A DNA stretch of 64,000 bases, taken from contig NC_081414.1 of the NCBI RefSeq assembly GCF_030272615.1, positions 912,333,009-912,397,008 of the forward strand, written 5' to 3'. This DNA is from Cryptomeria japonica. Its lineage: Eukaryota > Streptophyta > Pinopsida > Cupressales > Cupressaceae. Numbering within the stretch: position 1 is the first letter of the stretch; each line of letters starts with the position of its first letter. The notes below the pieces were generated by a model that saw only the letters and a program-made list of their open reading frames with translations, ran no database searches and was not told where the DNA came from. Shown in pieces: positions 46,284-58,497 of the stretch. The position numbers were made by a program, and so were the translations under genes.

Positions 46284-47020
46284 GAATGTGTTTGTTTTTA
46301 TTGAAAATGGGTTTGAAGAGAATTATTCCTTTATTATTTAAAAAGAAGTCAATTTTGTTAGGTCTTGCATTTCAAAAACTTAAACCATAGTTTTTACATC
46401 TCAAAGGAATGGATATTGGTTCTTTAAACTAGTGTTTTAATAAATGATGTTTCGACATTGTGTGGAACCTTCAAACCCATGAAGTGTTTTACTAAATATG
46501 CTAGTTGGGATGATCTTTAAAGGCGAGTTAGGATTTATGTAGTCTATAACAAAAATATCTACCATGATAATTGTTTATTGAGATAAGAACCCTCAATCTC
46601 AACATGGTTGAATGTAATTGATCAAATCTTTAAGCCATATTAGCTTGTTTTTATAAATGGTTGAATTTGTGGTTGTTTAAAAAGATTGTGACCTTGTCAT
46701 CTTTTATGACTATGTTGTTTAGCGTTAATTATATTTTTGGCCTTATTGTTGCAAATGACTAAATTGGTTTCAAGAGTAAAACCAAATACAATTTCTAATA
46801 GTGAATGACTATATGGAAATGATTGTGGGTCTTTCAAATTTACTCATAGAATACCATTGTGTAAGTTAAAGGATTGTCTAGTCATTGTTTAGAAGACTTT
46901 AAATTTTATATATAAAGCCTTTTAGCTTAGTCACAACAATAAGTATTATGTTTTTCTAATGTTAAGGATTTTAGCTTGCCTCAAAACCTATGAAAAGTCC
47001 TTTTTTTTTTATAGAGACTT
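46284..47020. other. Unassigned AT-rich sequence
   Basis: No gene, repeat pair or retroelement motif was recognised. It may be old host intergenic DNA or an unrecognisable relic. Confidence 0.4.
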
Positions 47021-47035
47021 TCAACCCTATCTTTT

Positions 47036-48117
47036 TTTGATGAATAGGCCTTCTCTATTAGATAAAAATATTAAAGTACATATTCACAAAAAAAGTTCGG
47101 GGGATACAAGATCACCCCGCGAGACTCACATGGAAAAAAGACAGAGTCAAAAAACAAAGCTATTCATCAAAAAACTTCCTCAAGTAGCCAAAGCAGATGT
47201 AGCCGAGGGGGGAGGATCTAGATCATCTTTCTTGCCCCATACATTAGTGAGGCTAGGAGTCATGTCTGACACAAACCATCCATCTTCTGGGTCTTTTTCT
47301 TCTTCTCCTTCCTCCTGCCTGGGAGGTGAAATAGCGAGAGCCAAGCGAGGAAACATGGAGGTGGTGGCAACAGGCCACCCAGAGCCATCACCGACAACAG
47401 GAGCCAAAGTAACATGAGCAACAGAAGGCCACCCCAAGGTAGAGCCACAACACAAAGGAGAAGTTGAGTGGCACCTCCATGCATCGTCTCTCCCACCAGA
47501 GGAGTAGTGAGGAACCTGGGATCCTGGGGTCTAAGAGTGTCTAGCAGAGGAACTTCATCCATGGTGGCGGCCACAGGGCAGAGTGTGGTTAGTAGAAACA
47601 TAATCTAGGATCACTTTGGGAATCGCACAAGGGGCATTTCCCCAATGCTGAAGGAGATCTTGTAAGTGGCCGACCTCAAGAGCCACTTTGTCTGCTTGTA
47701 CCTAAATCTGCATTAATACATTATTACAAATGCAAGCTTTAGCATAAAGAGAGACATTAATATCCAAAGAGTTGTGAGTAAAAATAACAACATTTCTATC
47801 TTTCCAAATAGTAAATGGGATCTCCATTATGAAAGCATGCCATATCTGGGAAAACTTGAAGGGGATTCTAGGTGAATCTCCCAAAAGAGCCATATGCCAA
47901 GAAAAGGGCTCAAGATGAAAACGTCGAAAGAAATCATGGATCCAGGTCCAATACTATTGAGCTCTTCTACATAACTAAAAAATGTGCATAAAATTTTTTG
48001 GGTGACCACAAAAAGGGCACCGGGCTTCAGGAAGCCCCAAATGCTTACGTTTGGAACCCAAAGGCAACCCTTGAAAAAGAAAACACCAAGCAAAGTGTGC
48101 AATCTTGGGTTCAGTGG
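47036..48117 (-). mobile_element. 5'-truncated LINE insertion (3' end only)
   Basis: It is flanked by an exact 15-bp duplication TCAACCCTATCTTTT (47021-47035 and 48118-48132). On the - strand the first part reads WCFLFQGLPLGSKRKHLGLP followed by ARCPFCGHPKNFMHIF, the zf-RVT domain at the end of plant L1 RT proteins. Next come MALLGDSPRIPFKFSQIWHA and TIWKDRNVVIF. The tail after the ORF is noncoding and ends in a short A run on the - strand at the left duplication. Length (1082 bp), 5' truncation and long duplication are classic target-primed reverse transcription. Frameshifts are present. Confidence 0.88.
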
Positions 48118-48132
48118 TCAACCCTATCTTTT

Positions 48133-48493
48133 ACTTATAACTACATACAAAATATTGATATGCCTCACAACTTGGCTAGTGGTAGGATGTTGTGTATCTT
48201 ACCAAACTTTATTTGGTCAAGATGGGAAGTATTTTGATAGTGATATTAGATTCTTAGCTTCATAATTTGTATGATTTATTTTCTACATGAGAACATCAAC
48301 CATTTTATTGGTCTAGTAAAAAGAGTTTACAAAAAGAAAGAGTCTGTAGATATTGTCCTTAAACATGATTTGAATATTGTGTCTATGTTAGGAAATGGAC
48401 TCATAGGTATTCATTGTTAAGTCTTAGTTGGTATTGTTGGATATATTATAGAGAATTGTAATGCTCAAAAAGTTTTTTCATGCTTATGTGATG
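48133..48493. other. Unassigned flank left of E7
   Basis: AT-rich, no recognised feature. The last five bases, TGATG, are the expected target-duplication copy for E7. Confidence 0.4.
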
Positions 48494-49553
48494 TGTTGGT
48501 GCCCAAAACCACAGATTGGAAAACCCAAAGACTTGCCAAATCCTCAAGCAGTCCAATCAGCCTTGGCCAGCAAACAAGGATAGTCAAAGATAAAATCCCT
48601 CTGCACTTTAGGCTCCACTAAATATAGGCAGGTATACCTCACACTGTCAAGCACAAAAGAGATTATTTAAAGTGGATTTAAGCCTTTTAGCAAATTACAA
48701 ACTGGCAAATTGTTGTTTACAATTATGCTTTATTATGTGCTTTAAATAAATGCCTTTGAAAAGAAATGATTGTGAATGTATATTGAAAATGAGATTGCTT
48801 TCAGGACCTAAAAGACATATGCATAGATCAGTTCATATAGGATTTGGGAAGAATGTTTTTCTGTCAAGGACCTTGAATGCATATAGATCAAAACCTTGAA
48901 AAATCAATAACAGACCAGTGCCTCTATCCAGGGATATATATGACACTTTGTGGACAAAATATCTTATCAACTCATGAGACAATATTAATCATCAACTATG
49001 AAGGTTTCAGTATGTGCTACACAATAATGAAAAACCCAATCTCACTTTTAATGTAACAACATGTGATGACACATCATAGAAAATATTATAACAGATTTAC
49101 CAAGAGGACAAAAATAACTCATCAACACAAAAGTGTGCAAAATACTTAGAAAAAGAAAAAATGAACCTTTGTATATTAATCCTTAGGAGATGATTGCATA
49201 CATAAGATACACTTGAAAACACTCCATTACAATCTGTTTGCACAAAAAAGATACTTCTTTATCCTATAGACTCCCCAATTACATATAACGTGCAGTCCTT
49301 CCAGGCAGTCTATTTTTTCTGAATCCTCCCCCCTTTACATACAAAATGACTCATTATAAATACATATGCTAAGAGATGTGAATGAAAGGACGCACCCTTT
49401 CATTATCGTAAACAACTAATTGAATAATAACTAAAGAGCCTAACTAAAACATCAATTACATTATAAACACAAAACTAAACAATACTTAACATTTTCGATC
49501 CAGCCATTGTCCACACTTATGAATGTGCCGCAAATAACCTGCATCTTTGTAGC

Positions 49554-52389
49554 TTAATTCTCTATCATGTAAAAGTTCTCCAACTGCTTGACTGTGTCAT
49601 TCATGTCCAGAATAACAGTTTTGGCAATGGCTTGGGTTGCACTAAGAAAAGACTTACACTCAAAAAGCCATACAATCTTCTCCTTAATCACACCTGCATC
49701 ATCTACCAAACTGGGAACCCCATGCTGAACAATTTGCTGGCACTCATCAAATTGAGATTTAAATTCCTTCATGAATTCATCATGTGTGACAAAAAAACCT
49801 GAACTTTCGTCTTTACCTTCTCCCTAGTCGATGCATCTTGTAACAACAGGCTGAGTCTATCTCAAATTCTGGTATTAGACACCATATTGTCCATGTTCCT
49901 CTGATATAAATCCCAGAATTCATTCAATGCCTTCTCCATGTTATCATATCTTTTTCTCATCAATACACAAGCAGTATCAGCCCTAATGCTCTTCATCTGC
50001 CTCTTCAATTTAGTGTTCTCATAAGCTAGTTTTTCAAATTTCTTCTACCATTTGCCTCCCGAATCAGTAATTTGAGGGATTAGATGCCCACTCCTCTTAA
50101 CAGTTTCCTCATATAGAGTCTTATATTTATTTTTCTCTTCTATCTCATGTTTCATCTGAGCCTTATTGAATTTTGAGATGTTAATACTTATGTCAGCAAT
50201 GACCATAGGATCTACCTCTCCAACTTTCAAGGTCATCATGTGACCAAAGGCTTTATCCACATCTATGATTTTTGGCCTTTTATTTGGGGGGTAAAATACC
50301 CATAACAACATTGCTTGTTCATCAGAATCATACCTCGATCCAATGAATATATCATTAACCCCTTGGACATTCAACTTGAAGTCCTTATTGTTTGCATGTA
50401 ATAAGCTATCAAAAATGAATGATGCACTTAAATCCCGTCCTATGAACAGAATAATACCTTCTTCCACTAGCAACTGCCTCCCTCTCTGAGGGGTCATTGT
50501 CTCTATTTCTACATCAATATCAGCTTTAAGCTTCTGAAACATTTCCTCCTCATTCGCTGGTGTGATATTTGGCATTGCTTCTCTCACCTTCTTCCCTTTG
50601 AAGTGGTATAAGAAGGATTTAAATTATTTAGACTCGATGAATTGATTATCTAAAACAAATGAAGTATGCTCTATCATCATCTCATCTGTTTCTGAACTTA
50701 ACACAATGAGGAGCTTATCCTGTGCTTCTGGTTCCTTCTCCTTCTCAGGTGCATGGAGCTTGGAAACTACTTCATTCTCCCTTGAATCACTTTGAGTTGG
50801 GTCTCCCTCCATGTTTTCCAGCCTCTGTCTCCTCTCCTCCAGTTTCTTCTCCAAGGTCTCCATAACCTCTACAAGCTCCCCCACTTCCTTATTTTTATAC
50901 ATATCTTCAAAATCATCCTCTTGATGAAAGTAAGCTCCCAACTCTTGTCTCTTCCTGCTTGTGTGGATGTAGCCCTCAAGATCATAATGTGTTCTAGGTA
51001 TGTGCTGGAACAGGTTGTACTCATCCACCAACTTCCTGTCAATAACCTCATATGCTTTGGTAGATACAATTTTAAAATATTGGAAATGAAGTATACCAGG
51101 GAGGAAGGCTTTCTTGTGTGCACCTCCAAAATGTTTGTCATTATAGACACTTGATTGCCTTACAATTTCCAAACAAGGAATCCTGTCTGGTGCAGGGTTC
51201 GGCAATACATAGGGATAACCTTCAAATCCATAGCATAGAACAAAAGTGAAGTTTTGGCATGAGTACCAATCACCCCAATTGTGATTAACCTTTATATTTT
51301 GGTGATCATGACACCTAAGAAACTTCTTGACATCCGTAGAAAATTATCCTTGCAGAGGCTCACTAAAGAGCAAGAAAATTGGCTTAACAAAGAATTCCTC
51401 AAATTTGAGGTAATGAGAATTTACATATCTGGAATCCCATAGGGATACCCACAATTGTACTGGTTGATCTTGTCCATTCTTCCTACTATATTTACACTCA
51501 AACCCTCTGACCATAATCCCCTAAATCTCCCATAAAATAATATAATATGAATTAATAGCAAATAATGCTTGAAATGCTTGTCTGGATTATCTTTCAAGTT
51601 CATGAAGCCTTCATGAAGTCTGTCCACCAGGTACGAAGCAAAATCAAAAGCTCTAGGCTCATGTCTTTGAATATCTGCTACTAAAACTAGTGGTCCTATG
51701 TTTGCCACATCAGAGGCTTCAACTCCTCCAACCTGACCACAAGCCATATATGTATACTATAGATACTTATTGAAAATAGTCATATCATAAGGAGGACCAT
51801 CTTTCTCTATTAGCCTCCCCTTCTCTGCATTGTGGATAGCGAGGTTCCAACCTTGATATGTAGTATCCATTTTTCTATACTCCTCTTTTAAATCCACAAA
51901 AGATAAGGGCACATTCATCTCCAGATCTATTGCAAAAACTTCCTGAATTATGGCTACTGCAAAGTAAACTAAAGCAATCCCGTCGGGCAAAAAAATGCAT
52001 CATTTGTTTGCATCATAATGTCTTAGTAGGAGCTTCAATAAATCAATATTTACAAAGACATTAGGTACCATGAGTTTACCTAAATTGGTACTCCATGGGT
52101 TTGAAATTGGCATAGGCTCATCCCTACGTAGGTAATGAAAAAGAAATAGCTCGTTCCCATGCACTGTTGTGAGTACATCTCCAATATCTCTATATCTGTC
52201 CTCTAACTAGTCGTGAATAGGCAAATTTACCTTAGCTCTGTGTGACCTAGCTCCTGGAGAGCCCATTTGATCTCTCATATCTTGATTTAATTTTCTTCGG
52301 GCCTCACTGATTTCAACCTTTGATTTTTTCATCGTGGTACTAGATACTTCAACAACCTTTCACTTCCCTTTTGAGCTTGACTCTTCCAT
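49554..52389 (-). pseudogene. E7 accessory ORF in the terminal repeat, left copy
   Basis: On the - strand it runs from the ATG at 52389 (MEESSSKGK, then a stop) to the stop at 49554, about 945 codons. Longer open stretches are 51990-51757, 51747-51421, 51205-50624 and 50587-50045. Frame changes lie between 51421 and 51205 and near 49800. The N-terminal third is helical and hydrophobic (MNVPLSFVDLKEEYRKMDTT; FKHYLLLIHIILFYGRF). The middle is charged coiled coil (ELVEVMETLEKKLEERRQRL). The C-terminal part is conserved with the right copy (FKLNVQGVNDIFIGSRYD). No enzyme motif was recognised. A helical segment resembles one in E2 ORF2. Function is unknown. Confidence 0.7.
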
Positions 52390-54066
52390 CTCTGCAAATT
52401 TATTTACTATATGCTCATCATCTCAGAATATTTCTCAATAAACACCTGATATCTTTTTGCAATAACTTTGTGCGAAATGTTGTTATGCAACACTAGCTAT
52501 ATATCCCAAGGAGTCCAATCTTGTACTTAATTACTACAATCTTGATGGATCTACTTCATGTGGCAACAAACCTAATAAATGGATGCATTTAATGGAAGCC
52601 ATTATGTCAGTTTTTCACATCAGGACCTCCAATGGCTAATCGGCGAGACTTTTCCCAATGATTCAATTGTTTGGTGTCGTTTGTTATGACTTTACTGCTT
52701 TTCACCTTCTGATCGGCACAAACTATGTCAACCGACTTATCGGGTCTTGGGATAGCAAATTTTCTCCTATCCCGATGGTTCACTTTATCCCGATGGGAAT
52801 TCCTTCAGTCACGGTTTTTCTTTTTGTTTTAACGCTCCATCAGCATAACTCTCCCTGATGCCTCCGCCTTCGGTTTTCTTTTACTTAACCCATCGAGTAT
52901 CGACATATTTCATTTTATGTCCCTCTTATGCCCCGATGATCTCAATATACCAATCCCCATTTTGACTAAGCTCACCGCATTATCGGCATAACTCACCCCG
53001 CAGAGCTCCTTGCAACTCACCATTTGCCTTAACAGTCCTATCAGGTTTCGATATAGCATAAAAGTTCTTCTTCTAATGCCCCAATGAGTCCTCACTACAT
53101 GCTTACTTTATCAGTATAATTTACATCGATATCGCCGCAGGTGCTTCTATCTTCATCGGGGGTCAAAATAACCTTTTTCTATTCCTCCTGAAGTCCCGAT
53201 GAGTCTTCAATGCACCTTTATGCTTTATACCTTTGAGTCTATTTTATCGGTATAGGTAATACCAATAGTTTCACCCTCTGATTCTCCAATTCATTGGGGA
53301 TAGGCCTAGCTATTTTGGCACTACTCCATTATGGTCTTTTTCTCTGATGGGCCCGCCTTCAGTTCCCTTCAGTCATCGGGTATCAAGATAGAGTTTTATT
53401 TCTATTTCTAATCTCCCGATGCTATAAGTCCATGATATACATTGGCTTATCGTTACAAGTTACACCGATAGCCTCATAGGTTATCAATATAGAATTTTTA
53501 CGCTTTTCCGATAAGCCGATACATGTCGATAACAAGCACCCTCCTTTTGCCTCATTAGAACAAGCTATCTCAATGGTGTGACCTTTCCAAGAGCGCACAC
53601 CATGCTAAAAATAACTTAAGTGCCTCCATGAATCCACCCTCTAATTTATCGGTATATGTTATGTTGATAATCCTTCTTTTGCTTTCCAGTGTTGTTTCAT
53701 CGGAACTACTTATGCCGATAATTGAAATTTTATAATTTTGAACAAATGAGCCATCCACCTTGAAGATTAGTGATCCCAATTATCCCACAGGGTCTGATAA
53801 ATATTAGAAAACAATCTTATATTATACCATAATGACTTCCCTGCTAATTAAATGCTTCCATACTGGGTTCCTTGTGTAGACTATACTAATTGCATTCCCT
53901 TAGTGTGCCCAAGTGATACCTTGACATTCCTGACACAGCTGGTCATTAGAGAACTTTACTCATGCTAATAAGATTCCTGCACATGCAAACCAGTAGTAAA
54001 TGCTCAAATGATAAGAAAAAGGCCTCCATATACCACAAAATGTTTTGCTAAAAATGTGTGCTAACA
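52390..54066 (-). promoter_or_regulatory. E7 noncoding segment upstream of the accessory ORF, with degenerate repeats
   Basis: 1.68 kb without coding. From about 52640 to 53720 a short motif family (TATCGG, ATCGGTATA, CCGATA, CCCGATG) recurs about 25 times on both strands, in looser units of 100 bp or more. If the 5.57-kb LTR reading is right, this is U3, where the promoter should lie. Confidence 0.55.
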
Positions 54067-54081
54067 GTGGCTCTTTCTAGG
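54067..54081 (-). promoter_or_regulatory. E7 candidate polypurine tract
   Basis: On the - strand it reads CCTAGAAAGAGCCAC immediately before the proposed LTR start. It is weak. A stronger G tract (AAAGGGGGGAGGA on the - strand) lies inside the terminal repeat near 49327-49340. Confidence 0.4.
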
Positions 54082-54179
54082 GATGTATGTTCTCTTTAAG
54101 GACACTACAAGATCCTAGTTATCTCTAAAAAGAAGACCAAAAAATAAAAATTGAAAACAAAAAGAAAAAAGAAATTTAA

Positions 54180-55434
54180 AATATTATGATACAAAGCTAC
54201 TCCCTACTCATCAAGAGATGAAATGCTTAAGATACTAAGCATGAACCAGGAACTCCTATACTTGACCATCAATATCCTGCAAGTAATAAGAGTTTTCTCC
54301 ACTTTTTTCTGAAATGATGAAAAGTCCTAGCCAGAGCGCATCGAATTTGCCATGCTTCCCTTTATCCTGATCTTTGGCATTCCATTTTAACACCCATTCC
54401 CTTTCTTTAAAAGACCTGTCACATGCCTTCCTATCATGTAAAGCCTTTACCATTTGGTGTCTTTGTAGGTTTCTTTCCTGAGCTTCTCTTCTACGTTTAT
54501 CCAACTCAGCCAATGCCATCAACCTGTCTTCCATAAAGTTTACTTCTTCTCAAAATTCCTCTATAACAAATTTGTAAACTGGGAGAAAACTGTTCAAGGG
54601 TAATCACGTTTCTTTGCCATATACCATCTCATATGGAGTGAATCCTGTGGACTTCTTAACTGTCACTCTGTCAGCCCATACTGCTAAGACCAATTTTGAA
54701 TCCCAAGCCTTCTTATTATTACCCAACATCCTTTTGATAATCTTCAACAAGTTTTTCTTGCTGGATTCTGCTTGTCCATTTCCCTGGGGATGCTAAGGTG
54801 ATGAATATGATAAAGTGATACCATAATTTTCACAGAAATCAAAGAACTAATATGATCTGAAACACATCCCATTATCTACCACAATCTTCTGAGGTACCCC
54901 AAATCTAGTCAAAATGTTTTCCAAAAGAAACTTTATCACAACTTTGTTGGTAGCCTATCTTGTGGGAATGTCTTCAACCCACTTAGTAAAATAATTTGTG
55001 GCCACCAAAATCCATTTATGCCCACCACTAGATTTGTTTGCTATCTCACCTATGAAGTCAATACCCCACATCTATAATGGTTCCTCTGTGTGCATGGGTC
55101 TAAGGGGAATGGCTCCATTATACTTAAGCTTCCCTGAAAACTTTTGACAAGCCTCACATTTCCTGATATAAGTATGACAATCCTTGAAAACTTGAGGCAA
55201 GTAATAGCCGGTATTAAGAATTTTATGAGCAGTAGTCTTAGCTAAGAAGTGACCCCCACATACACCTTCATGTAAATCCTTTAAAACAACAGAAGCTTGA
55301 CACTCATCTAGACATAATAAAAGAACACCATCTCTATTCTTCCAGTATAAGTCTCCATTAAGTAATATATACCTAGGTGTTTGAAGCTTTAAATTTCTCT
55401 TCTGACTATCATTTAAGTTATCCGGACATTTCAT
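54180..55434 (-). pseudogene. pol: E7 integrase
   Basis: The H2C2 zinc region is at 55434-55072 (LHEGVCGGHFLAKTTAHKI; CHTYIRKCEACQKF). Stops and shifts then break the core. It still shows WGIDFIGEI (catalytic Asp), VVDNGMCFRS (second Asp) and HPQGNGQAESSKKNLLK (Glu). A C-terminal part at 54534-54256 reads ERNLQRHQMVKALHDRKACD and FDALWLGLFIISEKSGENSY. All three catalytic residues survive despite the stops. Confidence 0.88.
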
Positions 55435-55449
55435 GTATTTCAGGTAATA

Positions 55450-55900
55450 TACAATATTTGCATACTAGGGACACCTTTCAATACTAATTTGTACATCCTC
55501 CAGCTTTACCTGATTTACTTGTGTTGCTTCAAGATTGGATTTTGAAATCAACTTTGATAGACCTTGACCTCTTACCAATTTTGTGATTTGTAGATCAATA
55601 CTCTTGGATCTGGTTTATCCATCTACATCTTCTTCTACAAGTTTTTGATTGTCTAAAAATGTCCTTAACAACAACATTTGGTACATAGGCAATAACAATG
55701 GCACCAACTAAATAGGGACTAAAAGATTTCACAACTTTCACAAGAGCATAAGCCTATTTTTCATTCAAATCATAATTCAATTTTGATGCTTGCAATGTTT
55801 TGCTAAAAAATGCCACTAGTTATTCATGACCCTCATCATTCTTTTGTAACATGACAGGAGCAATAGTATGGAATGAGGCCAATGAAAATACTTGAAAGGG
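55450..55900 (-). pseudogene. pol: E7 Ty3-type RNase H (degenerate)
   Basis: After the RT connection, KPFQVFSLASFHTIAPVMLQ occupies the RNase H start, with the catalytic Asp replaced. The stretch continues with stops as FFSKTLQASKLNYDLNEK and YALVKVVKSFSPYL. This domain is probably dead. The separate archaeal-type RNase H upstream keeps its catalytic residues. Confidence 0.75.
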
Positions 55901-56971
55901 TTTAGAAAAATTAGGTGATTTTAAAACAGGGGCTTCCTTGATGGGTCTTTTGATATTTACAAAGGCTTCAAGAGCTTCATTAGTCCATTTTATTTCAGCA
56001 CCCTTTTTCAACATTTTACCAATAGGCTTTATGATTTCAGAGAAATTTGAAACAAACCTTCTCACAAAGTTGATTTGACCGAAGAAAGATTGGATTGCTT
56101 TAATAGTTTTTGGAATTTGAATTTTATCAATAGCAACAATCCTTTCTAGATCAATTCTAACTCCATCTTTTGAGACAATATGACCTAACAATTTTCCTTC
56201 AATAACCCCAAAATGACATTTTTTAGGATTCAAAGATATGCCATATTCTAGTGCTCTAATAAAAATCTTTCCTAGATCATCACAATGATTTTCTGCCTTT
56301 TTAGAGTAAGTAGTCATATCATCCTGATACACTGCTAAGATACAATCAATCATACCCTCAAAGGCCACATCCATGGCTCTCTGGAATGTAACTCCTGCAT
56401 TTGTCAGTCCAAAAGGCATCCTATCATAAACATAGGTACCCAAAGGTGTAGTGAAAGCAGTTTTAAACTTTTCTGCTTCCCTAACTTTGACTTGATTATA
56501 GCTTGAGAAGCCATCCATCATAGATAACAACTCATTCCTTGTGACTTTCTACAACAAAGCTTCCATGTTAGGCAAAGCATAGTTATCTTTCAAAGATGAA
56601 ACATTTAGATTTCTGAAATCTACACATAACCTAATATCACCATTTTTCTTTCTTACTGGTACTAAATTTGATACCCATGTTGAGTGCCTTATAGGCTTAA
56701 TAATCCCTGCATTTTTCATTTTCATTAACTCCTCCTTCATCTTAGGAGCCAAGGTAGGATTTATAGGCCTTTTCTTTTGTCTGAAATGTTTTGCATCAGG
56801 CTTCAAAGGTATCTCATGCTGGAACCAATCTTCCCTGTATGCTTTAAGGTCATCATATGACCAAGCAAAAATGTGCATATACTTCCTCAACAGATTAATC
56901 AATTCTATTTTGATTTTTGGTGTGATATTCCTTCCAATATATACTTCTCTTGGGTTGCTTTCACTTCCCAA
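55820..56971 (-). pseudogene. pol: E7 reverse transcriptase
   Basis: The N-terminal part at 56971-56549 reads HIFAWSYDDLKAYREDWFQH, then NLVPVRKKNGDIRLCVDFRN. One stop precedes the palm and thumb at 56530-55820: [38 protein letters not shown] and the catalytic box YQDD, then LLGHIVSKDGVRID. All expected RT blocks are present in order and only a few stops intervene. Confidence 0.92.
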
Positions 56972-57304
56972 GTTTACCTTTCAACTTCCTCACATCCTCC
57001 TGAATTAGGCCTGAAATTCATTACATCTTTATCATCAAACATTCTTTCAAGCTCTATCAATCCTTTTGGGATTTTATTAGTTTTTAGTTGCAATACTTCT
57101 TGCCCAAGTATAGTTGCTTTGTCATCCTTGTCCTCCACAAGTCCATTCCAATCAATCCACTGGTTCTCATACTGATCTTCACAAAATAAGAATTTTAGTA
57201 GATCCCTGTCATCATCAAAAACTTGCCAACTTTTTACATTATTAGGCACTGACGGTCTGGTCTTGATTTCTACTTGGGTGATGTTATCCAGAGGGATGCC
57301 ATTT

Positions 57305-57678
57305 TTCTTGATAGCCAAGTTAGCCATGAAGTCTGCCCAAATATTATTGGATCTTTTAGTCCAATTGATGGAGAAAGCATCTAATAATTCAATGTGATCC
57401 CAAACTTCATTCCTCTAGTTTCTTAATTTTTCATTTTTTGCAGCAAACTTGCCTCTAACTTGTGAAATGGCTAATTATGAATCACCATAAACCATTAGTA
57501 ACTTAATACCATGTTTATTTGCTAGTTTAAGACCCAATAAGAGGGCCTCATATTCGGTAAAATTATTAGTACAGTCAAAAGTTAACAAGAAAGAGTATTT
57601 ATATTTTTTTTCATTAGGTGAAATAAGTACAACTCCTGCTCCATTTCCTTCCTTACTGCAGGCACCATCAAAGTATAA
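57305..57678 (-). pseudogene. E7 additional archaeal-type RNase H, located before RT
   Basis: On the - strand it reads LYFDGACSKEGNGAGVVLIS, then NNFTEYEALLLGLKLA and MVYGDS, a stop at 57475, and later WADFMANLAIK. Asp, Glu, Asp and Asp of the RNase HI active site are all visible. This type (FDGA...GAGVVL) is the second RNase H of Tat-lineage Ty3 elements, where it normally lies between the Ty3 RNase H and integrase. Here it sits between protease and RT, followed by a roughly 110-residue linker (57327-56974). Confidence 0.82.
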
Positions 57679-57699
57679 TTTCCAAATTAAGTTTTCATT

Positions 57700-58404
57700 T
57701 TGTTTAACTGTTTGTGTAACTTTATTGATCTCTAAAGGTTTAGAAATACTTACCTGAAAGTTGTCCATATTAGAATGGCAAAAGTAAGTTGCTTCATTAG
57801 GATCAACCTCTTCTATGAGATATGGAGATCTTGACTCTCTATTTATCCTCATCGATGTCCCTTCTACTGGAATAGTAGCATATGATAGATCGAGATGAAC
57901 ATGATCACCCATCAAATTTGACCATTGCTTGGACAACAACATTCCGTAGTTTGCAGGAACTTGTACCACTGTGATGTCTGTCTTATATGTGGTATCTAGG
58001 CACGCTGGAAACCTGAACTCTACGTCTTTCATAATACCCACCACAGGTATAGACTTGTTGTCCATGGTATAACACTTACCATAAGGTGTGTCAACATGCT
58101 TCCTGAGCTCTCACATGACATCTTCAGGCATGATGTTCATTGCTGCCCCTGAATCTATCATATAGTTCTTGACCATTTTATTGTTAATTAACAATGTCAA
58201 ATAGAATGGATCAACTTGTGTGAGGTTTTTTGTGATAGATGTGTCTAAGTAAATAACTGGAGGATTCTCTTTCAACCCAATAGCATCTTTGTTTATATCA
58301 CCAACATTTGATATAATTTTCAAGGTCTCATCCTTATATTCTAGAAATTTCATCACTTCAAGCGAGGGCATAGAAACTTTTACCTGAGACAACGCTTGAG
58401 ACAT
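57700..58404 (-). pseudogene. E7 aspartic protease
   Basis: NYMIDSGAAMNIMPEDVM near 58150 is a retropepsin active site with an intact DSG. After a stop the domain continues at 58065 with VVQVPANYGMLLSKQWSNLM and LDLSYATIPVEG, the C-terminal half typical of Tat proteases. It would cleave the gag-pol precursor. Confidence 0.85.
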
Positions 58405-58497
58405 AAAGGTTCCATAGTTTGAAGAGGTCTTACTAATCTATTTTTTCTCCACTAGTTTGACCAGTTTTGGCATTTCAATTTGTTTAGCCTTTTCTGG

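Larger units (their letters stand above)
48494..54066 (-). repeat. E7 3' terminal repeat (LTR, about 5.57 kb by inference)
   Basis: The lower end is firm: TGTTGGTGCCC on the + strand, matching the right copy beside the primer site. The upper end at 54066 is inferred. There the - strand reads TGTTAGCACAC just after integrase and a purine-rich CCTAGAAAGAGCCAC, giving TGTT...AACA termini. Only 48494-51560 can be compared with the right copy. It contains a long accessory ORF and, upstream of it, a repetitive noncoding segment. Confidence 0.65.

Noticed and set aside
46959-47417. 152-codon + strand open frame
   Set aside because: It runs across the LINE insertion boundary and antisense to the LINE 3' region; low complexity, no domain.
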